Source: Alteribacillus persepolensis (lineage in GTDB: Bacteria > Bacillota > Bacilli > Bacillales > Marinococcaceae). Taken from it: a DNA stretch of 44,333 nucleotides. Positions 13,182-21,194 of this stretch are shown one piece after another. Each line of letters opens with the position of its first letter. The stretch's first letter is position 1. The stretch covers positions 1 through 44,333 of the forward strand of contig NZ_FNDK01000023.1 in the NCBI RefSeq assembly GCF_900099605.1. The letters are read 5' to 3'. Position numbers and translations under genes: made by a program. Under the pieces are notes generated by a model. The model did not search any database, was not told where the DNA came from, and worked only from the letters and a program-made list of their open reading frames with translations.

Positions 13182-13352
13182 ATGCGATTCATTGACTACG
13201 CACAAGCCATAGAGAGCGGCTTAACGGATAAAGACATTTGTAAAAGGACGGGCATGACAAGGCGTGCCCTCCGTTCCCTCAAAGAAGATTGGGGCTTGAT
13301 TAATCATGAAAAACCGAGAATCCGACCGAGAAAGCGGGGTGGCAAGCTGTGA
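13182..13352 (+). CDS. small HTH-like protein (56 aa)
   Basis: MRFIDYAQAIESGLTDKDICKRTGMTRRALRSL forms a short helix-turn-helix, ended by a basic tail (RIRPRKRGG). ATG 13182 follows AAGGAGTGATAAC. Its stop overlaps the sigma-factor start, so it may be co-translated and co-act with it. Confidence 0.6.
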   Translation: MRFIDYAQAIESGLTDKDICKRTGMTRRALRSLKEDWGLINHEKPRIRPRKRGGKL

Positions 13353-14059
13353 CAGCCGTAGCGGAAAAGCCTTCACTCGATGAGATGTATGAGAAGCACA
13401 AAGAATTGATTCATTATACTACGCATCGCTTTTCATTTCGCGTCAGTGTCCCATACGAAGATTTGTTTCAAGTAGGCTTTGAAGGGTTTGCCAAGGCTTG
13501 TGCTCGATTTGATGAAAGTTACGGCGTGAAATTTTCGACGTACGCCGTGCCGATGATTGAAGGAGAAATGCGGCGGTACGTAAGAGACAAAGCGGACACA
13601 ATCCGTTTTAGCAGGACATCAAGAGAGGTAGCGCGGCATTTGATTAAAAATGGATTAGAAGAAGAGGCGCCAGCTATCATAGAAAAGAAAACAGGGATTT
13701 CACAGAAAAACATTGATGATGCAAGGCATTATATAGCTAACAAACAAGTGACATCTCTTAATGAGTTAGTAAGTGATAATGACCAAAAAAACCAAGAACG
13801 AATGGAATTAATCGGCAAGGAACAAGACATGACGGAGATATTCGTCAATGATTTCCTGGACACATTGACAGAAAGAGAAAGGGTCTTGACGGAAATGCTC
13901 ATGAACGGAGCTACACAACAGGAAGTGGGCGATGTTATCGGCGTTAGTCAGATGCAGGTGTCCAGGATTAGAGGGAAGGTTTCTCGGAAATTACATCTAT
14001 TCCAACAAAAAGAAGGTGTATCACAATGGAATACGAAGGCATCCGCAATCCAAAAGTAG
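13349..14059 (+). CDS. sigma-70 family RNA polymerase sigma factor
   Basis: 236 residues. Region 2 contains YEDLFQVGFEGFAKACARF and KFSTYAVPMIEGEMRRYVRD (about 36-78), which resemble SigB/SigF-group sigma factors; a short region 3 follows, and region 4 has LTERERVLTEML and a helix-turn-helix (TQQEVGDVIGVSQMQVSRI). GTG start overlaps the upstream stop. A phage sigma factor in the replication region could drive middle or late transcription, or act on host sporulation-type promoters. Which promoters it reads is unknown. Confidence 0.9.
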   Translation: MTAVAEKPSLDEMYEKHKELIHYTTHRFSFRVSVPYEDLFQVGFEGFAKACARFDESYGVKFSTYAVPMIEGEMRRYVRDKADTIRFSRTSREVARHLIKNGLEEEAPAIIEKKTGISQKNIDDARHYIANKQVTSLNELVSDNDQKNQERMELIGKEQDMTEIFVNDFLDTLTERERVLTEMLMNGATQQEVGDVIGVSQMQVSRIRGKVSRKLHLFQQKEGVSQWNTKASAIQK

Positions 14060-14709
14060 AGCGGAAACAAAAGCTGAACAGTGAAGTGACCACGTATTAC
14101 ATGAGCGAAGAAGAACGAAAACAAAGATGGGGTGATCGCATGGAATTGACAAAAGAAGCGTATGAAAAAGACCGCGCCGACGGCATGAGTAACAAGGCCA
14201 TAGCGGACAAGTACAAGATGAGCGAAGCCAACATTTACTACTACAAAAAGAAATGGGAGCAGGACGAGCGCAATAAAAAAGAATCAACGGTGCAGCAGCT
14301 AAAAGGAGAAATCAAACAGGGGCAAGAGAAGCTGAAAGAAGAACGGGATAGATGGAAAGACCGCGCATTAAAAGCAGAAGAATACAACAAGAAAATGGCA
14401 GACATGAACGAAGAAACGGTGAAGCGACTGAAAGAGATGAAGCAGGAACGGGATAAATGGAAAGAGAGAACAAAAGAACTTGACGCTGATTTAGCACAAA
14501 CGATGAAAGAAAGTGATTACAAGCAAGAAGAAATCGAACGGTTGAAAGAAGCGGTTCAACTAGAAAGAACAAAAGTGCAAGCTCTAGAAGAAAAGCTAGA
14601 ACAATATGAAAACGTAGAAGTCTCTGATTACAAAGAAATGCTAGAAGATGCAGAAAAGGAAAATGAAGCATGGAAAGAAGCATTTCGAGCCATAGGAAAG
14701 GTGATATAA
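14026..14709 (+). CDS. HTH plus long coiled-coil protein
   Basis: 227 residues. A helix-turn-helix (DGMSNKAIADKYKMSEANIYYYKKKW, 52-77, quoted in parts: KAIADKYKMSEANI) is followed by about 140 residues of highly charged coiled coil. The gene overlaps the sigma-factor gene by 34 bases with its own site AAGAAGGTG. This layout suggests a DNA-bound oligomeric scaffold or a regulator working with the sigma factor; no family is recognised. Confidence 0.75.
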   Translation: MEYEGIRNPKVERKQKLNSEVTTYYMSEEERKQRWGDRMELTKEAYEKDRADGMSNKAIADKYKMSEANIYYYKKKWEQDERNKKESTVQQLKGEIKQGQEKLKEERDRWKDRALKAEEYNKKMADMNEETVKRLKEMKQERDKWKERTKELDADLAQTMKESDYKQEEIERLKEAVQLERTKVQALEEKLEQYENVEVSDYKEMLEDAEKENEAWKEAFRAIGKVI

Positions 14710-14862
14710 ATGGACATTCGCGACATCGGACGAGCAGCGAAAATGAACGCGATTATCTATTTGGCTAAGCGACTGGATAAGAAACAACCTGCTGTGATGG
14801 ACATGAGCGAAGTGGAATTGAATCGGTATTTGGCAGCGTATGAGCAAGAATTAAAGGGGTGA
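14710..14862 (+). CDS. hypothetical protein (50 aa)
   Basis: MDIRDIGRAAKMNAIIYLAKRL, helical. It starts directly after the upstream stop (TAAATGG). Site AAAGGTGATAT. Unknown function. Confidence 0.6.
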   Translation: MDIRDIGRAAKMNAIIYLAKRLDKKQPAVMDMSEVELNRYLAAYEQELKG

Positions 14863-14866
14863 GTAC

Positions 14867-15268
14867 ATGGATTGGGGCTTCAACCCTGTAGAAAAAACCA
14901 AAGCGAGAAAGAAGCGTAAGCGTGGAGATCGAAACGAATTTTCCGCAAAGGTACGGAAAGAAATCAAAGATTATTTCAATCATGAATGTCAAATGTGTTA
15001 TGGACCAGGTGAGACTATCCATCATGTCCATCTAAGAGCACAAAGCGGACGCGGTGTATTTACGAATGGATTGCTATTGTGTCATAGATGCCACCAGTAT
15101 TTACACGATAATCCGAAAGAGTTGAAGAAATGGCAGAATCGTTTCAGAGAATGGTACGGCAAGTCGTATTTCAAAGATAAGCAGGATTTAGAACGGGAAG
15201 CTGCTGATCTGATTAGCCGAAAAGAAAAGACCGAGTATTACAATTTATCGCCTATGAGGAGGACTTGA
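14867..15268 (+). CDS. HNH-type nuclease-like protein
   Basis: 133 residues with Cys41 and Cys44 (CQMC), His52-His53, Asn67 and CHRCH (72-76), the order of a zinc-supported HNH/beta-beta-alpha-metal nuclease. A basic N-terminus (KARKKRKRG) could hold DNA. It lies among replication genes, unlike the packaging HNH beside terminases, so a recombination or replication role is likelier. Site AAAGGGGTGAGTAC. Confidence 0.8.
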   Translation: MDWGFNPVEKTKARKKRKRGDRNEFSAKVRKEIKDYFNHECQMCYGPGETIHHVHLRAQSGRGVFTNGLLLCHRCHQYLHDNPKELKKWQNRFREWYGKSYFKDKQDLEREAADLISRKEKTEYYNLSPMRRT

Positions 15269-15269
15269 A

Positions 15270-15689
15270 ATGAGTTTAGTGGGGTTTGCCAAGAGAGAGT
15301 TAGCAGTTTTAGAAGAAGACGGAGACGACATGCAAAAAGAGATGAACAATTGCATTTTGGAGATAATAGAGACGTTTTCAAAACAGGGGCATAGTGGATT
15401 TTCAGCTTCATATGCGATGCAAATCATCGAAAGAATACTGAGATTTAAGCCCGTTACTCCATTAACTGGAGAAGACGATGAATGGAATGTAGTTGATGAA
15501 GACTTGGAACAAAACAAACGTTGTCCGTCTGTTTTTAGATATAACAAAGACAATAAAACAGCTTATAACATTGACGGAAAGATTTTTTCAGAAGATGGCG
15601 GTGAAACGTGGTACACATGTGAAGATAGTCATGTATCAGTCACGTTCCCTTACACTCCTGAAGAGCCGGAAAGGGTTATAATCCTATGA
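15270..15689 (+). CDS. conserved phage protein (139 aa)
   Basis: MSLVGFAKRELAVLEEDGDD with KQGHSGFSASYAMQIIERIL and PLTGEDDEWN. I recognise this as a widespread family in phages of Gram-positive and other bacteria without established function. The final third is strand-rich. Site ATGAGGAGGACTTGAA. Confidence 0.75.
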   Translation: MSLVGFAKRELAVLEEDGDDMQKEMNNCILEIIETFSKQGHSGFSASYAMQIIERILRFKPVTPLTGEDDEWNVVDEDLEQNKRCPSVFRYNKDNKTAYNIDGKIFSEDGGETWYTCEDSHVSVTFPYTPEEPERVIIL

Positions 15690-15805
15690 AACGATATGCC
15701 CAAGAGAAAACAGAAGTTGTAGGAGATGAGAAGCTCAAGCGCATCATCGTATACGAGGATAAACAGAGTATCCCGAATCCGTCATATCTCATTTTTCGAA
15801 AATAG
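15686..15805 (+). CDS. hypothetical protein (39 aa)
   Basis: MKRYAQEKTEVVGDEKLK then RIIVYEDKQS. ATGA overlap with the upstream stop; GAAAGGGTTATAATC as site. No family recognised. Confidence 0.5.
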   Translation: MKRYAQEKTEVVGDEKLKRIIVYEDKQSIPNPSYLIFRK

Positions 15806-15848
15806 CACACAAGTCACCACAATAAATCATACCACAAGGAGCGATTGC

Positions 15849-16034
15849 ATGATATACGTGAACAATACGGCAGGAAATCACGCCCATCTCATGGTGGGCG
15901 ACTACAAAGCCGGGGATATCGAATATATCGGACACAATCAATGGCATTACAAGATGAACGATGGTCACGAGAACATCACACGAACGTTGAGCCAAGCAGT
16001 AGAAGAAATGAAAGGACGGGTGTTGGATAAATGA
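15849..16034 (+). CDS. hypothetical protein (61 aa)
   Basis: Starts at ATG 15849 after ACAAGGAGCGATTGC; the upstream extension of the frame has no site. MIYVNNTAGNHAHLMVGD with a C-terminal helix. Overlaps the next gene by 4 bases. Confidence 0.6.
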   Translation: MIYVNNTAGNHAHLMVGDYKAGDIEYIGHNQWHYKMNDGHENITRTLSQAVEEMKGRVLDK

Positions 16035-16294
16035 GATACCGAAAGAAGCCAGTGGAGGTTAAAGCAATACAATTCTGGGACGACCCCGGCATCATAAAAA
16101 GCATTTCAGACTTTCTGGGGAAAGACATTGTGGTGGATTACAAAAATCCAACCAAACCGGTGTTAGATATTGAAACATTAGAGGGTGTTATGACAGCGAA
16201 AGTGGGAGATTACATTATCCGGGGTGTGAACGGTGAGTTTTACCCATGCAAGCCGGATATCTTTGAAAAAACGTACGAGAAGGTGAGCGAATGA
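16031..16294 (+). CDS. conserved phage protein of PGDYG-like type (87 aa)
   Basis: [16 protein letters not shown] and [25 protein letters not shown] (quoted in part: [20 protein letters not shown]) are hallmarks of a very common phage family. No activity is established. It is coupled to the SSB gene by a 4-base overlap. Confidence 0.75.
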   Translation: MRYRKKPVEVKAIQFWDDPGIIKSISDFLGKDIVVDYKNPTKPVLDIETLEGVMTAKVGDYIIRGVNGEFYPCKPDIFEKTYEKVSE

Positions 16295-16740
16295 TAAATA
16301 GATTTGTAGGTGCTGGACGACTGACAAAAGACCCGGAGCTTAGATATACGCAGAATGGGGTAGCCGTAGCAAATTTTGGCATTGCGATTAATCGGCCATT
16401 CACGAATCAACAAGGCGAACGAGAAGCCGATTTTCTGAATGTTACAGCGTGGCGGAAACAAGCGGAAAACGTAGCCAACTATCTGAAGAAAGGGGCGCTC
16501 GTCGGCATTGACGGGCGACTCCAAAGCAGAACATTTGAAACGCAGGACGGAAGCAAACGGTTTGTCGTGGGAATACAGGCGGAATCAGTGCAGTTTCTTG
16601 AGCCTAAGGGCAATAAGTCACAGAACGAACAAAAACAGCCACAGCAAGACGAGAGAAGCTCACAGGACGATAAGAGTGCAGACCCTTTTGCTAATGACGG
16701 ACAACCTATAAATATCTCAGATGACGATTTACCATTTTGA
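16291..16740 (+). CDS. ssb: single-stranded DNA-binding protein
   Basis: Coats single strands at the replication fork and acts with the ERF recombinase. The OB fold covers residues 1-105 ([36 protein letters not shown]). A low-complexity linker rich in Gln, Asp and Ser ends with the acidic tip DDDLPF that binds replication partners. 149 residues is usual for Firmicute phage SSB. Confidence 0.96.
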   Translation: MINRFVGAGRLTKDPELRYTQNGVAVANFGIAINRPFTNQQGEREADFLNVTAWRKQAENVANYLKKGALVGIDGRLQSRTFETQDGSKRFVVGIQAESVQFLEPKGNKSQNEQKQPQQDERSSQDDKSADPFANDGQPINISDDDLPF

Positions 16741-16759
16741 AAATAAAAGGATGATATAA

Positions 16760-16939
16760 ATGCAATTTTTAGAATTGGAAATAGCGATAGGGCTTAAAGA
16801 AGAATTGGACGATGAAGAACTGCAAGAACTCACTGAAGATATTGTGGATTACATTCTCAGGAAGAAAAATGTCAAAGGTGTTGGTCATGACAAATCGGTT
16901 AGGTATACAGAACCAGTAAAGCCGGATTTGTCATTTTAG
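16760..16939 (+). CDS. hypothetical protein (59 aa)
   Basis: Acidic helical N-terminus (MQFLELEIAIGLKEELDD) and basic C-terminal half. Site AAAAGGATGATATAA. No family recognised. Confidence 0.55.
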   Translation: MQFLELEIAIGLKEELDDEELQELTEDIVDYILRKKNVKGVGHDKSVRYTEPVKPDLSF

Positions 16940-16949
16940 GAGGTAAACC

Positions 16950-17153
16950 ATGAAATACAGACGTTCTAATTTAGGTGGACATTTCGCCGGATTCGGTATG
17001 GAAGTTTGGGAGAGTGACCCGGAATATAATCCAATGCCGCACAGGTACACGGAAGTGAAGTTTGAGCATGATGATGTGGTGTACGGCGACGAGAAAAACG
17101 AATGGCACAAGCTCAACGGTGAAATTAAGACGTATAAGGTGGATGAGATATGA
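16950..17153 (+). CDS. hypothetical protein (67 aa)
   Basis: MKYRRSNLGGHFAGFGMEVW, Tyr/Trp-rich, strand-forming. Site TTAGGAGGTAAACC. Coupled to the next gene by ATGA overlap. Unknown. Confidence 0.6.
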   Translation: MKYRRSNLGGHFAGFGMEVWESDPEYNPMPHRYTEVKFEHDDVVYGDEKNEWHKLNGEIKTYKVDEI

Positions 17154-17317
17154 AAGCCATTATCAAATACAACACCGACCAGACGAGATGGGAAGGGTAC
17201 GTGAACAATGTACTCAAGGCGCACACGGTAGAAGGAACGAGAGAAGACTGTGCGGCACTGATTGAGATGTTTGAGCAAAAAGGATACGAGATTCATATAG
17301 AGGGGAAACGCCAATGA
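17150..17317 (+). CDS. hypothetical protein (55 aa)
   Basis: MKAIIKYNTDQTRWEGYV, then two helices. Overlaps both neighbours by 4 bases. No family recognised. Confidence 0.6.
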   Translation: MKAIIKYNTDQTRWEGYVNNVLKAHTVEGTREDCAALIEMFEQKGYEIHIEGKRQ

Positions 17318-17745
17318 GAAAAACGTGGGATGACTATTTTCTAGGTTTATGCGAGAAGGTTGCTGAAATGGGAACGTGCGGACGAAAGCAAGCCGGTGCG
17401 ATTATCGTCAATCCGAACACAAGGGAAATTGTTGCGACTGGCTTCAACGGTTCCCCTAGAGGGCAAGAACATTGTACAGAAAAGATGCTGCACATATGCA
17501 GTGGTGGATGTTTGAACGATGAGAATAGATGTGTGCGCTCTATTCATGCAGAACACAATGCGATTTTGCAAGCGAAACAGGATATCAACGGATTTACGCT
17601 TTATTGTACGGACGAGCCATGCGAGAACTGCACCAAGTACATGGTGCAGACAGGGATAAAACGAGTTGTTTTTTCAAGACCTTACGGTAATAAATACAAT
17701 CAATTTTTTAATTATTCGTTGGATTGGGAGTGTACGGGCGAATGA
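17314..17745 (+). CDS. dCMP deaminase
   Basis: Zinc enzyme converting dCMP to dUMP, the substrate of thymidylate synthase. The 143-residue protein has GTCGRKQAGAIIV, then SIHAEHNAI (zinc His78, catalytic Glu80) and PCENC (zinc Cys103 and Cys106), with extra Cys/His residues (EHC, HIC) typical of dCMP deaminases. It is coupled by overlap to the dUTPase gene, so both steer the dUTP and dTTP pools during phage replication. Confidence 0.94.
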   Translation: MRKTWDDYFLGLCEKVAEMGTCGRKQAGAIIVNPNTREIVATGFNGSPRGQEHCTEKMLHICSGGCLNDENRCVRSIHAEHNAILQAKQDINGFTLYCTDEPCENCTKYMVQTGIKRVVFSRPYGNKYNQFFNYSLDWECTGE

Positions 17746-18389
17746 ACCTTAAACCACTGTTTGATAAGCAAAGAGAACTGGACGAGAAGATTGTAAAGCA
17801 GAAAGAACTGAAAGGGCAAGAACTTCTTAATAAGAAAATACTAGCTCTGCAAGTAGAGTTAGGGGAGCTTGCGAATGAGTGGCGAGGATTTAAGTTTTGG
17901 AGTGATGACCAAGAACCTAAAAAATATCAGAAAAAACCAGCGGTTGAACGAAAATTTGACGGTGAGTATATAACGAGTATGGAAACAGAATATCACGGGA
18001 AATATGTATATTTTGTAAATGGATATAGAGTGACGAAAGAAACATGGGATTCGTTGTTTGATTATGAAACAAAAGTATTAGAAGAATACGTAGACTGCTT
18101 ACATTTCATTTTGTCGATTGGTTGGGAAATTCATGTAGGTGATGACCCAGAAATGGACATTGTTGAATTAGAGGATTGTTTAAGAGGGGAACGTTCTGAA
18201 TCAACTGACTTAATACTCCAATTCAAATATATTTACTGGCTTACAAGCAAGATCTATAGCGGATACAAACAACTATTCTTTGCATTTGTCGAATTAGGAG
18301 AATTGCTCGGTTTCACCTGGGATGAAATAGAACAAGCCTACATGAAGAAAAACGCAACAAATCATGAAAGACAAGCAAATGGATATTAA
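17742..18389 (+). CDS. dimeric dUTPase (all-alpha NTP pyrophosphatase fold)
   Basis: 215 residues starting MNLKPLFDKQRELDEKI. It has LQVELGELANEWRGFKFW (Glu39, Glu42 and Glu46 as metal ligands) and later LEEYVDCLHFILSIG, the second acidic motif of the dimeric dUTPase family. It hydrolyses dUTP to dUMP, limiting uracil in DNA. ATG 17742 lies inside the dCMP deaminase stop. An in-frame start at 17724 has no site. Confidence 0.92.
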   Translation: MNLKPLFDKQRELDEKIVKQKELKGQELLNKKILALQVELGELANEWRGFKFWSDDQEPKKYQKKPAVERKFDGEYITSMETEYHGKYVYFVNGYRVTKETWDSLFDYETKVLEEYVDCLHFILSIGWEIHVGDDPEMDIVELEDCLRGERSESTDLILQFKYIYWLTSKIYSGYKQLFFAFVELGELLGFTWDEIEQAYMKKNATNHERQANGY

Positions 18390-18401
18390 AGGGTGAGGAC
18401 A

Positions 18402-18605
18402 ATGCGAAACTTTGAACGTATCCGCATGAAAGACGATTCGAAATTAAGCCTGTACAAGCGTGTCGTCGAAAAAGAGAAGCAAGGCTATGAATGTATCCGA
18501 CCGATACAGAAAGAAATCAATCACTATGATGCACGCTATCGTCATTCTGACCCGAATAGCAACACACAGACACGGTACGTCGTGTACATGAGGAAACATG
18601 CGTAA
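18402..18605 (+). CDS. hypothetical protein (67 aa)
   Basis: MRNFERIRMKDDSKLSLYKR; ends with an aromatic-basic strand (RYVVYMRKHA). Site AAAGGGTGAGGACA, so ATG 18402 is preferred to GTG 18393. Unknown. Confidence 0.6.
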   Translation: MRNFERIRMKDDSKLSLYKRVVEKEKQGYECIRPIQKEINHYDARYRHSDPNSNTQTRYVVYMRKHA

Positions 18606-18768
18606 GAAATGGGCGGATGCTGTAAGAGAACAGCGAAAGCCAGTCGAGAAGAAGGAGAGAAAGCCGGGGCGTTGTGAGAAATGCGGCAATGCCCGGTTTG
18701 ACCTCCAATTGAAGGACGGAAGGCTGATACGGAAATGCACATGCGGAGAAAAGAAGGTGTTTGATTAG
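18598..18768 (+). CDS. small basic zinc-ribbon protein (56 aa)
   Basis: Basic N-terminal 28 residues, then CEKCGN and CTCGEK as one zinc ribbon. Starts inside the preceding gene. Site ATGAGGAAAC is modest. Probably nucleic-acid-binding by composition; not assigned. Confidence 0.6.
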   Translation: MRKKWADAVREQRKPVEKKERKPGRCEKCGNARFDLQLKDGRLIRKCTCGEKKVFD

Positions 18769-19065
18769 ATGGGGAAACCAAGCAGAGATAAAGGACAACG
18801 CAGAGAACGAGAATTCGCGGAATTGATGAACGGCGAGAAAGTGCCGCAAAGTGGAGCAGCAGGCGGCAACTTCTCCAATGATGTGCGGGCGCTAGGGCTA
18901 GAATGGGAAGTGAAAGCGAAGAAGGACGGATGGAAAACCATTTACAAATGGCTAGAAGATGAACGGGAAAAGCCGGATGCATTGGCACTTAAAGCAGACA
19001 GAAAAGATTGGCTCGTGGTGATGAAGGCGGAAGATTTCAAAAAGCTGATGGAGGGTGACGAATGA
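18769..19065 (+). CDS. PD-(D/E)XK nuclease, Holliday-junction-resolvase-like
   Basis: 98 residues starting MGKPSRDKGQRRERE. It has Glu14, a SGAAGG turn, NDVRALGL and EWEVKAK, giving the E...D...ExK pattern of small phage resolvase-like nucleases. It would cut branched replication or recombination intermediates before packaging. It begins directly after the upstream stop; the site overlaps the zinc-ribbon gene (GAAAAGAAGGTGTTT). Confidence 0.8.
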   Translation: MGKPSRDKGQRREREFAELMNGEKVPQSGAAGGNFSNDVRALGLEWEVKAKKDGWKTIYKWLEDEREKPDALALKADRKDWLVVMKAEDFKKLMEGDE

Positions 19066-19205
19066 AACTGGATGATAAAACAGATTGGCAAACATGGCAG
19101 CGGGCTGTGATAAGGGAGGAATACGTGAATGGAACTGACAGAGATAACGAAAGAGATGTACGAGACAACAAAGCGTATCGACAAGGCAAGCAAAGAGGTA
19201 TTTAA
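19062..19205 (+). CDS. hypothetical protein (47 aa)
   Basis: MKLDDKTDWQTWQRAVIREE followed by a charged Asn/Asp/Arg-rich part. ATGA overlap with the nuclease gene, GGAGGGTGACGA as site, but it overlaps the next, better supported gene by 77 bases. Translation uncertain. Confidence 0.4.
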   Translation: MKLDDKTDWQTWQRAVIREEYVNGTDRDNERDVRDNKAYRQGKQRGI

Positions 19206-19455
19206 GTTAGCGAAAAACCGAGCCGAGACAGAAAGGATATATCGTGAAGCGTTGGCCAAAGAAATGATGAAGCTACGCAATGAAGGGATACCGGCGACAC
19301 AAATAAATGACCTAGCACGTGGGAATGTGGCGTACTTGAAGTTTGAAAGGGATTTGGCGTTAGAGCTGCACCGTTCGGCGTTGTCATCATTGGGAGCGAT
19401 TGAGACACAAGCGAGCGTGTTGCAAACAATCAGCCGTTACCAGGAGACCATCTAG
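19129..19455 (+). CDS. hypothetical helical protein (108 aa)
   Basis: MELTEITKEMYETTKRIDKA, nearly all helix, with a probable coiled coil over residues 1-65. Site AAGGGAGGAATACGTGA. Similar helical proteins sit at this place in other Bacillus phages, as I recall, but no role is known. Confidence 0.7.
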   Translation: MELTEITKEMYETTKRIDKASKEVFKLAKNRAETERIYREALAKEMMKLRNEGIPATQINDLARGNVAYLKFERDLALELHRSALSSLGAIETQASVLQTISRYQETI

Positions 19456-19505
19456 GAGGAAGGCGAGTGCATCAATGGCTAGATTATTTTGAGGAGGAGA
19501 AAGCC

Positions 19506-19808
19506 ATGCGATTCAAGCCGGGTGATCGTGTCAAGAGGGTACTGGACGATAGGAAGGGCGAAGTGACCAAAGCGGTAGAGACTCACTTTTTTAAGCATGG
19601 ACGGCGGGAAAAGGAAACAAAATATTTAGTCAAGTTTGCACCAAATTATGATGAGTGGCTGCATGATTCTGGGGTGAAGGGCGTATACAATGCCCCGGCC
19701 CCTGTGAAATTAGAGGACGAAGAATTGTGCAACATGATATTGATTGACGCTTGTTTGAAGTATAAGAAATTCGATGCTTTGCATGATTTTGTGGAAGATG
19801 AGAAATGA
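19506..19808 (+). CDS. hypothetical protein (100 aa, or 113 aa from GTG 19467)
   Basis: MRFKPGDRVKRVLDDRKGEVTKA suggests an SH3-like or KOW-like beta barrel. Both possible starts have good sites: AGGAGGAAGGCGA before GTG 19467 and GAGGAGGAGAAAGCC before ATG 19506. I prefer the latter because the conserved-looking fold starts there. Function unknown. Confidence 0.65.
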   Translation: MRFKPGDRVKRVLDDRKGEVTKAVETHFFKHGRREKETKYLVKFAPNYDEWLHDSGVKGVYNAPAPVKLEDEELCNMILIDACLKYKKFDALHDFVEDEK

Positions 19809-19876
19809 ACGATATGCAAGTGCTGATGATGATTGCAGTGCTTGTGATGATAGCATGGATTTCAGAGAAAGGGTGA
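19805..19876 (+). CDS. 23-residue membrane peptide
   Basis: MNDMQVLMMIAVLVMIAWIS with a short tail. ATGA overlap with the upstream stop supports coupled translation. Its last codons contain the ribosome site of the next gene (AAAGGGTGAGG). It may be only a coupling device. Confidence 0.4.
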   Translation: MNDMQVLMMIAVLVMIAWISEKG

Positions 19877-19880
19877 GGAC

Positions 19881-20348
19881 ATGAACCGAAACGACATTGA
19901 ACAAGCCCTTCGAGATTATTTTTGGATGCCAAAAGAAGTGGCGCGATTAAAGCAACTCATGGATGCGGATGAGATAGAAACGAATGTCACGGCACAATAT
20001 GGAATGGAAGCAACCCTCCCGAAAGCAAAAGGACAAAACGCCGACAAGATAGGGAAAGAAGTCGCCCGGCAAGTGGACAGAAGGCAACGGCAGATAGACA
20101 AGTTGCAAAAGAAAATTGACTTTGTTGAGAACGGCGTGAATAAATTAAACAATGACCTGGAACGCACAATTATGTTCTGCATGATGGACGGACTCACTCA
20201 AGTTGGAATATCGCAACATTTAGGAATCAGCGAGGGGAAAGTGAGCAGCATGAAAGACAGCATCATTCATAAATTGTACCGCCTTCAATTTGAGGGAAAT
20301 GAGCAGAATGAAGGAAATAAAGAAAAATGCGTCAACCATGCAGGATAG
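19881..20348 (+). CDS. late-gene transcription regulator (ArpU/DUF1492-like)
   Basis: 155 residues with coiled coil (about 55-95) and a C-terminal sigma-region-4-like helix-turn-helix (DGLTQVGISQHLGISEGKVSS). It is the last gene before an intrinsic terminator and the late operon, the usual place of late activators such as the ArpU and RinA groups. It is expected to switch on packaging, structure and lysis genes. The exact family is not certain. Confidence 0.75.
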   Translation: MNRNDIEQALRDYFWMPKEVARLKQLMDADEIETNVTAQYGMEATLPKAKGQNADKIGKEVARQVDRRQRQIDKLQKKIDFVENGVNKLNNDLERTIMFCMMDGLTQVGISQHLGISEGKVSSMKDSIIHKLYRLQFEGNEQNEGNKEKCVNHAG

Positions 20349-20382
20349 AGTAAAATGAAAATAGGTTGGTAAGACATAACAA

Positions 20383-20409
20383 GGCATCTGCTACGGCGGG
20401 TGTCTTTTT
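20383..20409 (+). terminator. intrinsic terminator before the late operon
   Basis: GGCATCTGC-tacg-GCGGGTGTC (9 pairs including three G-T) followed by TTTTTA. Its arms resemble the terminator at 31219-31245 (GGCATC...GGGTGTC). It separates early from late transcription. Confidence 0.8.
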
Positions 20410-20435
20410 ATATTATGACAAAGGAGTGTTGCGAC

Positions 20436-20795
20436 ATGGCAGAAAAGCGCGAGTCGAACATTGGTAAATTAAAATTAGATGTAGATGTATCGGATGCGTT
20501 GAAAGGATTAAAAGCTGTAAAAAGAGAAGCGAACGAAGCATTGGAAGCCATGAAAAAGTTAGACGAGTACCAAGGTGGTCATACTTATGTCTCCTTGGAT
20601 GGAATGACTAAAATCGAGCCTTCACTTGCACATTTTGGTACGAAAGAGTTGCATGAGGAATTAGCAAGACGAGAAGGGGTAACAGAGGAATTCGTAGGAG
20701 TTTATGACAAAGTAACTATTACTTTCCATCGTGACTCTCATGGCGTAGCAGACGTTTTCTCAGGACCAGCTAGGATTCTGATTAATAGAGATTGA
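20436..20795 (+). CDS. conserved phage protein (119 aa)
   Basis: MAEKRESNIGKLKLDVDVS then DALKGLKAVKREANEA, a helical N-terminal repeat seen in Bacillus phage proteins near terminase genes. The C-terminal half is strand-rich. ATG 20436 follows AAAGGAGTGTTGCGAC. Function unknown. Confidence 0.65.
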   Translation: MAEKRESNIGKLKLDVDVSDALKGLKAVKREANEALEAMKKLDEYQGGHTYVSLDGMTKIEPSLAHFGTKELHEELARREGVTEEFVGVYDKVTITFHRDSHGVADVFSGPARILINRD

Positions 20796-20820
20796 GGCAT
20801 AACAATATAGGTGATACAAC

Positions 20821-20928
20821 ATGAGAACGAAAGTGAGCGAAGAAAAATGCAAAGGCTGTCCATTTGCGACATGGATACATGAGCGATTGGTATTTTGCTC
20901 ATATGGAAAAGGGTGCGTGAAAAAATAG
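20821..20928 (+). CDS. small Cys-rich protein (35 aa)
   Basis: MRTKVSEEKCKGCPFATW with two more cysteines (FCSYGKGC), enough for one zinc site. Weak site AGGTGATACAAC. It ends one base inside the next start. Confidence 0.5.
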   Translation: MRTKVSEEKCKGCPFATWIHERLVFCSYGKGCVKK

Positions 20929-21194
20929 TGAGCGAAGAATATATACCAAAAGGAACAGTTGTCCATTGTCCGTGTGGTGAACCAGTAGTCAGAGCGATAA
21001 TGGACGTTCAAAGAAGTTCGCACATGTGGCTTGTTTTTGAACCTATGCAGGATTGGGAGAAAAATGAACTTACTGTATGTCGTGGATGCAGGGATAAGGA
21101 ACAGACTTGGCGATATGAAATAGAAAAGCATTTCTTGAAAAAGGGGAAATACCAAACGTGGATAGACTTTTTCAAAAATACAAAAGAAAAATAG
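20928..21194 (+). CDS. zinc-ribbon protein (88 aa)
   Basis: GTG at 20928 (VSEEYIPKGTVVHCPCG) overlaps the previous stop. CPC near 14-16 and CRGC near 52-55 form a zinc ribbon; a helical C-terminus follows. Unknown function, just upstream of the terminase genes. Confidence 0.55.
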   Translation: MSEEYIPKGTVVHCPCGEPVVRAIMDVQRSSHMWLVFEPMQDWEKNELTVCRGCRDKEQTWRYEIEKHFLKKGKYQTWIDFFKNTKEK

